Positions 1-13,100 are shown, counted from the stretch's first letter. The stretch is DNA of 64,000 nucleotides from Prunella strophiata (GCA_036583965.1 JAZBQD010000018.1:69231785-69295784); one strand, 5' to 3'. Notes: a model not told the origin generated them from the letters alone. A program made the numbers and translations.

Positions 1-315
1 CCAGAAAATCCAGTGTCCCAGTAATCCCAGAAAATCCAGTGTCCCAGTAATCCCAGGAGAACCCAGTGTCCCAGTAATCCCAGAAAATCCAGTGTCCCAG
101 TAATCCCAGCAGAGCCCAGTGTCCCAGTAATCCCAGCAGAGCCCAGTGTCCCAGTAATCCCAGCAGAGCCCAGTGTCCCAGTAATCCCAGCAGAGCCCAG
201 TGTCCCAGTAATCCCAGAAAACCCAGAGTCCCAGTAATCCCAGCAAAATCCAGTGTCCCAGTAATCCCAGAAAATCCAGAGTTCCAGTAATCCCAGCAGA
301 GCCCAGTGTCCCAGG
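1..315. repeat. 26-bp minisatellite at the window start
   Basis: About 12 degenerate tandem copies of a 26-bp unit built from CCCAGTAATCCCAG followed by either AAAATCCAGTGT or CAGAGCCCAGTGT. The array is cut by the window edge, so its true length is unknown. No gene is visible in it. Confidence 0.85.
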
Positions 316-877
316 TGTCCCAGCAGAGCCTGAGCCCCCACGGGCTGTGGGGGCCCTGTGGAGCTGGGCTGGGAAGCTGGGCAGTGCATGGGGGCTTGGT
401 AGCAGAGATGGGATGTGGGAATGGGCCAGGAAGAAACCTGGCTGAGGGGGAAATCCCAAATTCCCCCTGAGATGTGTCCCTAAAATCCCACACCCCGACA
501 GCACCCAGGGGTGCTCGTGACCCTCGGGTGAGCCCTCCCCGTGTGTGGGAGCCTAATCCTGAGCCAGGACCACTCCAAGGGGTGCAGGTGACCCCAGACA
601 CCTGGGAAAAGCTGTTCTGGGGGGACCCCAGCCCTCCTGGTCAGTAAGGAGTCCTGGGGGTGTTTGAGGCCTTTGGGAAGGGGCTGGGCCCTCCCTGGGC
701 ATGCCGGATCCCTCGAGCTCTCCCTGCACCCAGCCATGAATGCTGCAGGAGGCCTTGATCAACACCCCTGGGAAAGCTTCCATAATTGATGCTGAGCCTG
801 GGAGCTCGGCAGGGGCACTGCCCCAGCCTTGGCCCTCTGCTCCTCTGCTGCCAGGGAGGTGGGAGGGATGGGATACA
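316..877. other. unique non-coding stretch upstream of FBXO41
   Basis: Moderately GC-rich unique sequence between two minisatellites. I see no exon, RNA gene or clear transposon; short open frames here have no recognisable domain. Confidence 0.5.
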
Positions 878-3417
878 CCCCACAGCCACCCTATAGCCAC
901 CCCACAACCACCCACAGCCACCCCACAACCACCCACAGCCACCCACAGCCACCCACAGCCACCCACAGCCACCCACAGCCACCCCACAGCCACCCTATAG
1001 TCACCCCACAACCACCCACAGCCACCCACAGCCACCCACAGCCACCCTATAGTCACCCCACAACCACCCACAGCCACCCACAGCCACCCACAGCCACTCA
1101 CAGCCACCCCACAGCCACCCTATAGTCACCCCACAACCACCCACAGCCACCCACAGCCACCCACAGCCACCCACAGCCACCCTATAGCCACCCCACAACC
1201 ACCCACAGCCACCCCACAACCACCCACAGCCACCCACAGCCACCCACTGCCACCCACAGCCACCCACAGCCACCCTATAGTCACCCCACAACCACCCACA
1301 GCCACCCTATAGTCACCCCACAACCACCCACAGCCACCCACAGCCACCCACAGCCACCCACAGCCACCCACAGCCACCCACAGCCACCCACAGCCACCCA
1401 CAGCCACCCACAGCCACCCACAGCCACCCTATAGTCACCCCACAACCACCCACAGCCACCCACAGCCACCCACAGCCACCCACAGCCACCCACAGCCACC
1501 CACAGCCACCCACAGCCACCCACAGCCACCCACAGCCATCCACTGGCACCCACAGACACCCACAGCCACCCACAGCCACCCACAGCCACCCCACAACCAC
1601 CCACAGCCACCCACAGCCACCCTATAGTCACCCCACAACCACTCCACAGCCACCCACAGCCACCCACAGCCACCCACAGCCACCCACAGCCACCCACAGC
1701 CACCCACAGCCACCCACAGCCACCCACAGCCACCCACAGCCACCCACAGCCACCCACAGCCACCCACAGCCACCCACAGCCACCCACAGCCACCCACAGC
1801 CACCCACAGCCACCCACAGCCACCCACAGCCACCCACAGCCACCCACAGCCACCCACAGCCACCCACAGCCACCCACAGCCACCCACAGCCACCCACAGC
1901 CACCCACAGCCACCCACAGCCACCCACAGCCACCCACAGCCACCCACAGCCACCCACAGCCACCCACAGCCACCCACAGCCACCCACAGCCACCCACAGC
2001 CACCCACAGCCACCCACAGCCACCCACAGCCACCCACAGCCACCCACAGCCACCCACAGCCACCCACAGCCACCCACAGCCACCCACAGCCACCCACAGC
2101 CACCCACAGCCACCCACAGCCACCCACAGCCACCCACAGCCACCCACAGCCACCCACAGCCACCCACAGCCACCCACAGCCACCCACAGCCACCCACAGC
2201 CACCCACAGCCACCCACAGCCACCCACAGCCACCCACAGCCACCCACAGCCACCCACAGCCACCCACAGCCACCCACAGCCACCCACAGCCACCCACAGC
2301 CACCCACAGCCACCCACAGCCACCCACAGCCACCCACAGCCACCCACAGCCACCCACAGCCACCCACAGCCACCCACAGCCACCCACAGCCACCCACAGC
2401 CACCCACAGCCACCCACAGCCACCCACAGCCACCCACAGCCACCCACAGCCACCCACAGCCACCCACAGCCACCCACAGCCACCCACAGCCACCCACAGC
2501 CACCCACAGCCACCCACAGCCACCCACAGCCACCCACAGCCACCCACAGCCACCCACAGCCACCCACAGCCACCCACAGCCACCCACAGCCACCCACAGC
2601 CACCCACAGCCACCCACAGCCACCCACAGCCACCCACAGCCACCCACAGCCACCCACAGCCACCCACAGCCACCCACAGCCACCCACAGCCACCCACAGC
2701 CACCCACAGCCACCCACAGCCACCCACAGCCACCCACAGCCACCCACAGCCACCCACAGCCACCCACAGCCACCCACAGCCACCCACAGCCACCCACAGC
2801 CACCCACAGCCACCCACAGCCACCCACAGCCACCCACAGCCACCCACAGCCACCCACAGCCACCCACAGCCACCCACAGCCACCCACAGCCACCCACAGC
2901 CACCCACAGCCACCCACAGCCACCCACAGCCACCCACAGCCACCCACAGCCACCCACAGCCACCCACAGCCACCCACAGCCACCCACAGCCACCCACAGC
3001 CACCCACAGCCACCCACAGCCACCCACAGCCACCCACAGCCACCCACAGCCACCCACAGCCACCCACAGCCACCCACAGCCACCCACAGCCACCCACAGC
3101 CACCCACAGCCACCCACAGCCACCCACAGCCACCCACAGCCACCCACAGCCACCCACAGCCACCCACAGCCACCCACAGCCACCCACAGCCACCCACAGC
3201 CACCCACAGCCACCCACAGCCACCCACAGCCACCCACAGCCACCCACAGCCACCCACAGCCACCCACAGCCACCCACAGCCACCCACAGCCACCCACAGC
3301 CACCCACAGCCACCCACAGCCACCCACAGCCACCCACAGCCACCCACAGCCACCCACAGCCACCCACAGCCACCCACAGCCACCCACAGCCACCCACAGC
3401 CACCCACAGCCACCCAC
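878..3417. repeat. 10-bp minisatellite, about 250 copies
   Basis: Tandem copies of CACCCACAGC. From about 1,650 to 3,416 roughly 177 copies are essentially perfect. From 878 to 1,650 copies are interrupted by CCCTATAG(T/C)CACC and CCACAACCAC variants, giving an irregular older half and a homogeneous younger half. The - strand is stop-free and translates to a W/L/V/A/G/C periodic polypeptide of more than 600 residues, which is a consequence of the repeat and not a protein gene. The G-rich strand has regularly spaced GG and GGG runs. Confidence 0.97.
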
Positions 3418-3419
3418 GG

Positions 3420-4400
3420 TGTCAGGGACTGGAGCAGGACCAAGGCAGAATTCTCAGGGACCCAATCAGGATCCAGGCAGGGATGAGGACAGGTGCTCAG
3501 GGACTGTCCTGGCACCCAGCCCGTGTCCTGGCACCCGTGTGTGCAGCCCGGGGTGGGGCAGGAGCAGCGCAGGTGCCCAGGCCGGGCCACACCCGGCACT
3601 GCATCCCCGGGAGGATGCTCGGGGGTGCCGGGCCGGGGGCGGTGGGGACAGGGGGTCCGGGGCCGGGGGGCTGCCGTGGCAGCCGAGTTCGAGGGCAGAC
3701 AGGCAGAGGGAGCTGTGCGGGAGGAACCGGCGGCGAGGCAGCCCCGGCTCCGGCTGCAGGGGAGGAGGCGGCTGCCGGCGCTCGCCCTCCGCCTTCCTCC
3801 GTGCCCGCATCCCTCCTTCCCTCGCTCGCCATGCTGAGCCCGCGCTGAGCCCCCAGCGCCCCGGCCCGCCACCCTCCCAGCACCCCGCCGGGGCCTTCAG
3901 CCTCGGCTTCCTTCCTTCCTCCTCCTCCCCCGCCTCCTCCTCCTCCTCCCCCCACCCCGCAGCCACCACCCTCCCTCCTCCTCCCTCCCTCCCGGGCCTG
4001 CCTGGCATGGAGGTGCTGGCCGCGGGGAGCCGGATGCTTCCCGCGGGTGGCATCCCTGGTGCCCCGCATCCCCCCGCCCCGGCACAGCGCTGAGCCGCCC
4101 GCAGCCGCCTCTTTGTGCGGCGAGCTGTGGCGGGCTCCGGCCCCCACCCCGCAGCCCCGGCTCGGGGGTGGCCCGCGGGCGAGCGGGAGAGATGCTGCCC
4201 TCGCCGGAGGAGCCCAGCGCGGGAGCTCGGCGGCCAGAAGCAGGTATGGGGCGGCAGGGGGTGGGATGGAGCGGCGATGGTGCCCTGGGAGGCGGCGGCT
4301 TGTCCCCAGGATGCTCCTCACCCAGGGCCCCGGGAACGGGGGGACGCAGCGGGGACAAAGCCGCTGCCAGGACGTGAGGACGGACCCGCCGCCCCCTGCT
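3420..4400 (+). promoter_or_regulatory. CpG island, candidate FBXO41 promoter and first exon
   Basis: Very GC- and CpG-rich sequence upstream of the first FBXO41 coding exon and on the same strand. A purine-rich stretch ends in AGAAGCAG followed by a GTATGG donor at about 4,244, which would suit a 5' untranslated first exon spliced to the acceptor at 9,213. CT-rich runs with TCC repeats lie at 3,905-4,000. The promoter role is inferred from position and composition; no transcript evidence is available here. Confidence 0.45.
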
Positions 4401-4587
4401 CCAGGGGCTGGGGGGGCAAAAAAAGCACCCGGGTTTTCATGCCCACCTACCTCGCCGAACCCCCCAGCCTCGCCCCACCCGCCGTCGCCTCAACGGTGCT
4501 TCCCACCCTCTGGAGCGCCGGGAAGGATGGGGACCAGCGGCGTGGGCAGCATCCTCCAGCCCGGCATCACCGTCCGCCCGTCCCTCA

Positions 4588-5345
4588 CCCCCACCCCACC
4601 ATCACCCCCACCCCACCATCACCCCCACCCCACCATCACCCCCACCCCACCATCACCCCCACCCCAGCATCACCCCCACCCCACCATCACCCCCATCCCA
4701 CCATCACCCCCATCCCACCATCACCCCCATCCCAGCATCACCCCCATCCCAGCATCACCCCCCAACCAGCATCACCCCCCAACCAGCATCACCCCCATCC
4801 CACCATCACCCCCATCCCACCATCACCCCCACCCCACCATCACCCCCATCCCACCATCACCCCCACCCCACCATCACCCCCACCCCACCATCACCCCCAC
4901 CCCACCATCACCCCCATCCCACCATCACCCCCATCCCAGCATCACCCCCATCCCAGCATCACCCCCACCCCAGCATCACCCCCCATCCAGCATCACCCCC
5001 ATCCCAGCATCACCCCCATCCCAGCATCACCCCCATCCCAGCATCACCCCCATCCCAGCATCACCCCCACCCCACCATCACCCCCATCCCACCATCACCC
5101 CCATCCCAGCATCACCCCCATCCCAGCATCACCCCCCAACCAGCATCACCCCCATCCCACCATCACCCCCATCCCAGCATCACCCCCATCCCAGCATCAC
5201 CCCCATCCCACCATCACCCCCATCCCACCATCACCCCCATCCCACCATCACCCCCATCCCACCATCACCCCCATCCCACCATCACCCCCATCCCACCATC
5301 ACCCCCACCCCAGCATCACCCCCACCCCACCATCACCCCCACCCC
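4588..5345. repeat. 17-bp C-rich minisatellite, about 44 copies
   Basis: Tandem unit CATCACCCCCAYCCCAS, where Y and S vary between copies. Three frames on + are open and encode P/H/T/I-rich 17-residue periods, an effect of a 17-bp unit lacking stops. It lies in the presumed first intron of FBXO41. Confidence 0.95.
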
Positions 5346-6949
5346 TCTCCTCTCCATCCCCCTCCCTCTCCACAGGCAGGGGGCACTCCTGCCGCTGCTG
5401 TTTTTTTGGGTGGGTGGGCAGAGGAGCGTCAGACAATGCGAGGAAGGCTCCATGATGGCTCGCAGGTAGCGGCGCCGGAGCAGCCGGGGATGCTGCAGTC
5501 CCGGCGCTCGGCAGCGTTTCCCGGCTCCGGCTGCCTCTGGGTTTTATTAGCGGAGTACGACTCCGCGAATCGCTCCCTCGAATCCTCGTTGTTGCCGTGG
5601 AGATGTAGCGAGGAAGGTTTTTTTCGGTTTTCGGCCGGGCAGGACTGCCCATCACAAGGACCGGGCTCCGCGTGCTTCCGATCCGCCTGGGCCGGTCCTG
5701 CTGCCCTTGGATTTCGGCCGTGAAATTCGTGCTGGGGAGGCCGCTCGGGTGTCCCCGGGAGGCGCGGTCCAGGGATCCAGGCCGGAGGCACCAGCGGCAA
5801 CGGTTTTCCCCATCCCCGCGCTGGAAAAGCGCTTTCTCATCCCCCGGCAAGCGGCCGGAGCTGCCGGACGCGCTTTGTGCTCGCCGCGGTTCGGGTTCCG
5901 GCCGGGCGTGGGCCGGTGCGTCGCCCGCGGGGGGTTTGGCGTGGGAGGTGTGTTTTGTAACGACCCCCAAAACGCAGCCAAGCGGGTCACAACCCCCCCG
6001 GCCTCATCCTTGGTTTTTTCCGGCATGGATTTCTTGCCTTTGCTGATTTTTTCCCCCTGCAAAAAAAATGGTTTCCCAGCCTCGTGGCCTGGTTGTTCCC
6101 TCTGAGGGACGCACACCATTTTGAGCCACCAGGGATTCTGCCGCCCTGGCACACCAGCAGGGTGGGTGGAGGCTCCGTGGCCGTTCAGGGCTCACCATGG
6201 TCCTTTATGGGATTGCAGGAGGGCTCTGGGGGCTTTTTTAGGGCGGTGGAAGGCCCTTTGTGGAATGTTTTTGCAGAGGTGTGGAGCAGGGGATAAAACA
6301 ACTCCCACCCTCGGTGTTCTGGGGTAAAAGCATGGCCGTTTTCATGTGTGAATGACAAATGAATGAAAAACAAAGTATTGTGCCCCTGAGTGTTCTCGTG
6401 CCCCGCAGGCTGGAGGGGACTCGGCAAGCCTCCTGGGGTGGATTTCACTGGTTCTCCATATTCGCACAGGGGGGGGGCTCCCCCCCCACTGATGTCGTGG
6501 AGGATTCTGTGAGTGGGGGATGAACCAGGTCCCACAGGGACCCTCACCCACTCCCCGGCAGGAGAGGCCACCATGTCCCCTGCATGGACAGCCCAGGATG
6601 GATGAGAACTCTTGGGATGAAATCCCAGTCCAGGGGCCTGCACGGCTGTCCACAGTAGTGGTCCCAGCCTTCCCTTGAGAAGGGGGATCCCAACCTGCGT
6701 CGCCTGGTGTTGGACACAGGGATGGTCCTGGCCTTGGGACCTCTGATGCTGCAGGGCTCATGGGTGGTGGCAGGGGCAGAGAGCCAATTTCACCCCTTCC
6801 ACCGAGCAGCTCCTGTGACCAGCCTCAGGTGGAGTGAGCAGATTCCGTGGGTTGTGCACCTTCCTGGTGGCTGGCTCCCCCAGATGGTTTGTGAACCCCT
6901 CCCAGGTTTGGGGAGACCTACAGATCCCAGCCATTGCGGATCGTCCCAA
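5346..6949. other. CpG-rich then ordinary intronic sequence
   Basis: 5,450-5,960 is CpG-dense and could be a second promoter or enhancer of FBXO41. 5,960-6,950 is unique sequence with A/T homopolymers and no recognisable exon. Confidence 0.4.
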
Positions 6950-7015
6950 GGTTCATAGAACCACAGGACCACTCAGGTTGGAAAAGCCCTCTAAGATCAT
7001 CGGCTTTCAGGATCT
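6950..7015 (-). mobile_element. CR1 LINE 3'-end fragment
   Basis: The sequence reads as a reversed CR1 tail: TTCATAGAACCACAGGACC, then a GGTTGGAAAAGCCCTCTAAG-type block. The fragment breaks directly into the 19-bp minisatellite that follows. Confidence 0.75.
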
Positions 7016-9129
7016 GTGGACTTTCCCAAAGCTGTGGAGCTTCCCAAAAGCTGTGGAGCTTCCCAAAAGCTGTGGAGCTTCCCAAAAGCTGTGGAGCTTC
7101 ACAAGGTTTGTGGAGCTTCCCAAAAGCTGTGGAGCTTCACAAGGTTTGTGGAGCTTCCCAAAAGCTGTGGAGCTTCACAAGGTTTGTGGAGCTTCCCAAA
7201 AGCTGTGGAGCTTCACAAGGTTTGTGGAGCTTCCCAAAAGCTGTGGAGCTTCACAAGGTTTGTGGAGCTTCCCAAAAGCTGTGGAGCTTCCCAAAAGCTG
7301 TGGAGCTTCACAAGGTTTGTGGAGCTTCCCAAAAGCTGTGGAGCTTCCCAAAAGCTGTGGAGCTTCCCAAAAGCTGTGGAGCTTCACAAGGTTTGTGGAG
7401 CTTCCCAAAAGCTGTGGAGCTTCACAAGGTTTGTGGAGCTTCCCAAAAGCTGTGGAGCTTCACAAGGTTTGTGGAGCTTCCCAAAAGCTGTGGAGCTTCA
7501 CAAGGTTTGTGGAGCTTCCCAAAAGCTGTGGAGCTTCACAAGGTTTGTGGAGCTTCCCAAAAGCTGTGGAGCTTCACAAGGTTTGTGGAGCTTCCCAAAA
7601 GCTGTGGAGCTTCCCAAAAGCTGTGGAGCTTCCCAAAAGCTGTGGAGCTTCCCAAAAGCTGTGGAGCTTCCCAAAAGCTGTGGAGCTTCCCAAAAGCTGT
7701 GGAGCTTCACAAGGTTTGTGGAGCTTCCCAAAAGCTGTGGAGCTTCCCAAAAGCTGTGGAGCTTCCCAAAAGCTGTGGAGCTTCCCAAAAGCTGTGGAGC
7801 TTCCCAAAAGCTGTGGAGCTTCCCAAAAGCTGTGGAGCTTCCCAAAAGCTGTGGAGCTTCCCAAAAGCTGTGGAGCTTCACAAGGTTTGTGGAGCTTCCC
7901 AAAAGCTGTGGAGCTTCCCAAAAGCTGTGGAGCTTCACAAGGTTTGTGGAGCTTCCCAAAAGCTGTGGAGCTTCCCAAAAGCTGTGGAGCTTCCCAAAAG
8001 CTGTGGAGCTTCACAAGGTTTGTGGAGCTTCCCAAAAGCTGTGGAGCTTCCCAAAAGCTGTGGAGCTTCACAAGGTTTGTGGAGCTTCCCAAAAGCTGTG
8101 GAGCTTCACAAGGTTTGTGGAGCTTCCCAAAAGCTGTGGAGCTTCACAAGGTTTGTGGAGCTTCCCAAAAGCTGTGGAGCTTCCCAAAAGCTGTGGAGCT
8201 TCCCAAAAGCTGTGGAGCTTCCCAAAAGCTGTGGAGCTTCCCAAAAGCTGTGGAGCTTCCCAAAAGCTGTGGAGCTTCCCAAAAGCTGTGGAGCTTCCCA
8301 AAAGCTGTGGAGCTTCCCAAAAGCTGTGGAGCTTCACAAGGTTTGTGGAGCTTCCCAAAAGCTGTGGAGCTTCCCAAAAGCTGTGGAGCTTCCCAAAAGC
8401 TGTGGAGCTTCCCAAAAGCTGTGGAGCTTCCCAAAAGCTGTGGAGCTTCCCAAAAGCTGTGGAGCTTCCCAAAAGCTGTGGAGCTTCCCAAAAGCTGTGG
8501 AGCTTCCCAAAAGCTGTGGAGCTTCCCAAAAGCTGTGGAGCTTCCCAAAAGCTGTGGAGCTTCCCAAAAGCTGTGGAGCTTCCCAAAAGCTGTGGAGCTT
8601 CCCAAAAGCTGTGGAGCTTCCCAAAAGCTGTGGAGCTTCCCAAAAGCTGTGGAGCTTCACAAGGTTTGTGGAGCTTCCCAAAAGCTGTGGAGCTTCCCAA
8701 AAGCTGTGGAGCTTCCCAAAAGCTGTGGAGCTTCCCAAAAGCTGTGGAGCTTCCCAAAAGCTGTGGAGCTTCCCAAAAGCTGTGGAGCTTCACAAGGTTT
8801 GTGGAGCTTCCCAAAAGCTGTGGAGCTTCACAAGGTTTGTGGAGCTTCCCAAAAGCTGTGGAGCTTCCCAAAAGCTGTGGAGCTTCACAAGGTTTGTGGA
8901 GCTTCCCAAAAGCTGTGGAGCTTCCCAAAAGCTGTGGAGCTTCCCAAAAGCTGTGGAGCTTCCCAAAAGCTGTGGAGCTTCCCAAAAGCTGTGGAGCTTC
9001 ACAAGGTTTGTGGAGCTTCCCAAAAGCTGTGGAGCTTCCCAAAAGCTGTGGAGCTTCACAAGGTTTGTGGAGCTTCCCAAAAGCTGTGGAGCTTCACAAG
9101 GTTTGTGGAGCTTCCCAAAAGCTGTGGAG
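7016..9129. repeat. 19-bp minisatellite with two unit types, about 111 copies
   Basis: Two 19-bp variants alternate irregularly. Type A is AGCTTCCCAAAAGCTGTGG and type B is AGCTTCACAAGGTTTGTGG. A is the majority; every B I read is followed by an A, so B never occurs in tandem. Each variant has its own dyad, AGCTT/AAGCT in A and CACAA/TTGTG in B. All six frames are largely open, which explains long frames without genes. Confidence 0.97.
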
Positions 9130-9213
9130 CACAGAGGGCACCCATAATGAAGGACACGAGGGATTTTGGGTCCCCCTCACCCCGTACCACTGACCCCCAT
9201 CTCTTCCACACAG

Positions 9214-10113
9214 CGTCCCGGCACGTCTGATGCTGACACGCCCCCAGGACACCCCGGCTGTCCCCAGGCCATGTCCCCGCGGAGCCGCCGCCCCCGAGTG
9301 ACCGGGCCGCTTCCCCGGAGCCCGGGCGCCGCGCATGAGTCGGCCCCCGCGCGGCCGCGTCCGGAGCCAGCCCAGGGTGGCCCTCGCTGGACCTGCCCTA
9401 CCGCTGTCCCCGCGTCTCGGCGAGCACAAGCTCTTTCCGCCCTGTCCCTTCGCTGCGCGCACACCTGGAGTACAACCCCTCACTAGACCCTCCTACTGCT
9501 CTCCACGACCAACAGCATCTCTGCTACGGACGCCCCGTCTTCCCCCGCTGGCCGCCGACGGCGCCCTGCTGGCCCCCGGCCCGCCGCGCAAGGGCCTACT
9601 TTGAGAGCACCTCCTTCCAGGGCAAGGACCAGCGCTTCTCCTGCGACCTGGTCCCCGCCGACGAGCTGGAGCCGGCGCCGCCGGCGTCGCCCTCGCCCCG
9701 CTATGTCCACGAGATCGAGATCCCGCTGAGCGGATCTTCGCCCCGGCAAGGCCGTGGCGCCCGCGCCCGGCCCGCCGGCGCCATTGACTCTGCCTACGAT
9801 GAGGCCTGGCCCGCCTGAAGATCCGCGCCTTCGAGAAGCTGGAGGTGGACAAGAGGCTGGAGAAGCTGACGGAGGAGGTGGAGCAGAAGATCGCCTCGCA
9901 GGTGGGCCGGCTGCGGTGGGAGCTGGACCGCAAGAGCTCGGAGCTGGAGAAGGCCAAGCAGGAGAGCCTGCGCTGAGCCCGTGAGAGCAGGAGCGGAGGA
10001 CCGGGGCCTCGGAGCTGTCCCGCCAGGTGTGGACGTCAGCGTGGAGATTCGTGGACGTCCCTCAGCACGGACCTGGTGCAGAAGGAGTCATGAGTCACCC
10101 GAAGCAGCATGAG
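9214..10113 (+). CDS. FBXO41: FBXO41 first coding exon (N-terminus and coiled coil)
   Basis: The acceptor is TTCCACACAG at 9,204-9,213. The expected start context appears at 9,377 as GTGGCCCTCGCTGGACCTG, so the ATG reads GTG and one C is extra. Recognisable pieces in shifting frames are PYRCPR and GEHK near 9,395-9,430, ESTSFQGKDQRFSCDLVPAD at 9,607-9,665, YVHEIEIPLS at about 9,700-9,730, LKIRAFEKLEVDKRLEKLTE followed by EVEQKIASQVGRLRWELDRK from 9,814, then ELSRQ and DLVQKE near 10,010-10,090. I count at least six places where one or two bases must be added or dropped to stay in frame. The donor near 10,113 is not a clean consensus. Confidence 0.75.
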
Positions 10114-13100
10114 TCCTCTTCCATCCCTGCCCCGTTGAGTGGTAGGAAAGGGGTGCTGTCATAGTCCTGGAGAACCTGTGGCCTGCCCCCATCCCCCCCT
10201 GGAGGGGTTCAAGGCCGGGCTGGACAGGGTTTGGGGCAGTGGGAATAGTGGAAGTTGTCCCTGCCCTTGGTATGGGTGGAATGAAGATGAGCTTTGGGGT
10301 CTCTTCCACTCCAACAATTCCACAAGTCCAGAGGAGCCCAATACCACCACCACGCCCTCAGGGCCAGAGGTCAGACCCAGCCCCTTGGTGATGCCCATCA
10401 GCATCACCCCTTCTCAGCTTCTGTCTTTCCACCCCACTCAGTGTCCACACAGACCTGGGCCCCTCCATGGCTGGGTCATGGTGAGCCAGGCCTTGTCCCC
10501 GGGCCAACCAGTGCTCCCAGGACATGGCCAGGCTGGGGATCACTGGCCCAGGGGTTTGGGCTGTGGAGGAACCTTAAATCCCACCATTCCCACCCCCTGC
10601 ATGGCAGTGCCAAATTCAGGTTTTTCTACCAGAGGGAGGGTGGGGCAGCCCAAGCAGTGCCACCTCCATTTGCAGTTCAGAATGTGGCACTGCCATCCTC
10701 ACTTCCACCCCATATCCCCATCAACACCCCTGCCACCCCAAGGCTGCTCCTGAGCTTCCCTCCAGTCCAGCACTGGGTCATTCTCCCCTTTGGTGCTGCC
10801 CCAGCAAAGCAGACCTCGCTCCCCAGGGTCTGAGCACATGTCGGGGGCCAAAATCAGTTTGTGGGGGACAGGCATGGCTGGGCTGGGCTGGGAGCACTGC
10901 TGGGATTCCTGAAGGAATTGTGTGATTCCAATCATCCTATGCATTCGTTTGTGAATGACTTTGACTCCAAAATAAATGACCTGGCTCAGAAACAGGGCTA
11001 CAGGTGGGGGGATGGCCTGGGTGAGGAGGCAGGGACCCTGGGGCAGGCAGGACACCTCCAGGTTTGGGGGCACGTTTGTGGGACAGGCAGTGAGGGGTTT
11101 GGGGGCTGCCTCGTGGGTGTTGTCCAGGGGGAAAAAAACCCCCTGGGGGGGGGTGTGTGGTGAGGGAATAAAGGACACCAGCATGGATGAGTTGGAGCAG
11201 TACCTGGGAGACAGTTAGACGGGTAAATAGAGGGTCCAAGTCTCTTGGTGGAACCTGGACAATGTTACCACTGAACTGGGTTATGACCCCAAAAAAAACT
11301 TACCTCTGGACCTCCCATTCCTTAGAGAAACCCTCCTGCCCCTCAACTGTCCCCATCAGTGCCCAAACTCCTCCACCCCAAGGGACAAAATCCCTTGTGA
11401 GGCTGTGCAGGAGAGCATGGGAAAGCAATGATGGTGGGAGGAGGTTTTCTCCTGGATGTGAGGGGAAGCACCAGAAATCATTTTAATCAGCAAAGGCCTT
11501 CCCTGAAAACACTGTGGGGACATTTCCCAGCCCTGCCAGCTCCAAGACACCATGCAGCCCTGGGTCTGCTTTCTGGGAGACCCTTATGCTCTGTTTCCTG
11601 CAGGAGTGTTTTTCCACCCAGTCCATGGGAACGAGAGGGAGGCAGGAGATAGATAACCATAGCATCCCTTACACGCTGCGCAAGCTCCAACATTGCCTCC
11701 AAATCCCCTGGGGCCCTTCCAGGATATTCCCAGAGAACCCCCAGAGCTCCCAGGCTCGGCATGCAAGCGGCAGGCAGGTTGGGGAGAAATTAATTGATAA
11801 TTAATTGGTGATTAATTGGTAATTGATAGCCAGCAGTGGGAATTATGTCCCTAAGCGTTGCCCCCTCCTTTTCCTTTGTGCTTATGAGCAGATCATTGTG
11901 TCCAGGTGTCCAGGTCAGGTTTGGTGTCCAGGTGTGCACAGCCAGGGCTCTGAGCTCAGGTGTGTGATCAGGTGTCCAGGGTCAGGCGTGTGTGCTGGGG
12001 TTTCTGTGGTCAGCTTGGTGTGTCCAGGTTGTGCAAAGCTGGGCTTGTGCCTCTTCAGGGGCTCCTGGGTGGCTGAGGGGAGGTGTGAGCAGCTCTGTGT
12101 GTGTGTGTGTGTGTGTTGAACCACCAGCAGTGCAGGTGTGAGCAGGCTGTGCCTGGGCTGTGTTCACGTGGGTGCTCGTGGGGACATGGGATGGTTGGGT
12201 GGGAGGGACCCTAAATCCCACCCAGTGCCCCCTGCCATGCAGGGCACATTCACTGCCCAGGGGGCGCTCCAGCCCCAGGTTGTCAAGCCGGCCTGCCGGC
12301 ACTGCCAGGGATCCAGGGCAGCCACAGCTGCTCTGGGACACCCTGGCCAGGGCCTTACACCCTCTGATGATGCCTGCTGTGTGTGTGCCGGTGCCCATGG
12401 ATGTGTGCCATGCGGAGTGCTGGGTTTGGCTCTATGGGGTGTGTGGGGGGCCAAACCCACACTCAGGTGTGCAGGACAGGGCTCTGTGTGTGTGTGTCCC
12501 TGTCCATGTGTGTGTGTCCCTGTCCATGTGTGTGCACCTGGCTCTGTGTGTGTGTGTCCCTGTCCATGTGTGTGTGTCCCTGTCCATGTGTGTGTGTCCC
12601 TGTCCATGTGTGTGCACCTGGCTCTGTGTGTGTGTCCCTGTCCATGTGTGTGTGTCCCTGTCCATGTGTGTGCACCTGGCTGTGTGTGTGTGCCTGTCCA
12701 TGTGTGTGTGTGCCTGTCCATGTGTGTGTGTCCCTGTCCATGTGTGTGCACCTGGCTCTGTGTGTGTGTGTCCCTGTCCATGTGTGTGTGTCCCTGTCCA
12801 TGTGTGTGTGTCCCTGTCCATGTGTGTGCACCTGGCTCTGTGTGTGTGTGTCCCTGTCCATGTGTGTGTGTCCCTGTCCATGTGTGTGTGTCCCTGTCCA
12901 TGTGTGTGTGTCCCTGTCCATGTGTGTGTGTCCCTGTCCATGTGTGTGTGTCCCTGTCCATGTGTGTGTGTCCCTGTCCATGTGTGTGTGTCCCTGTCCA
13001 TGTGTGTGTGTCCCTGTCCATGTGTGTGTGTCCCTGTCCATGTGTGTGTGTCCCTGTCCATGTGTGTGTGTCCCTGTCCATGTGTGTGTGTCCCTGTCCA

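Noticed and set aside
878..3417. Telomere or interstitial telomeric repeat
   Set aside because: The unit CACCCACAGC is not TTAGGG or a close variant.
1281..3872. 863-residue open frame on - made of WLWVAVGGCG periods
   Set aside because: It is the 10-bp array read without stops plus flanking sequence; all phases give similar frames and there is no family or splice structure.
4047..5723. 558-residue proline/histidine-rich frame
   Set aside because: Driven by the 17-bp C-rich array inside the presumed first intron; a UTR exon may overlap its start but no protein is indicated.
6834..9230. Long + and - frames with WSFPKAVELPKSCGASQ periods
   Set aside because: Repeat-driven translation of the 19-bp array. 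No start context, domain or splice support.
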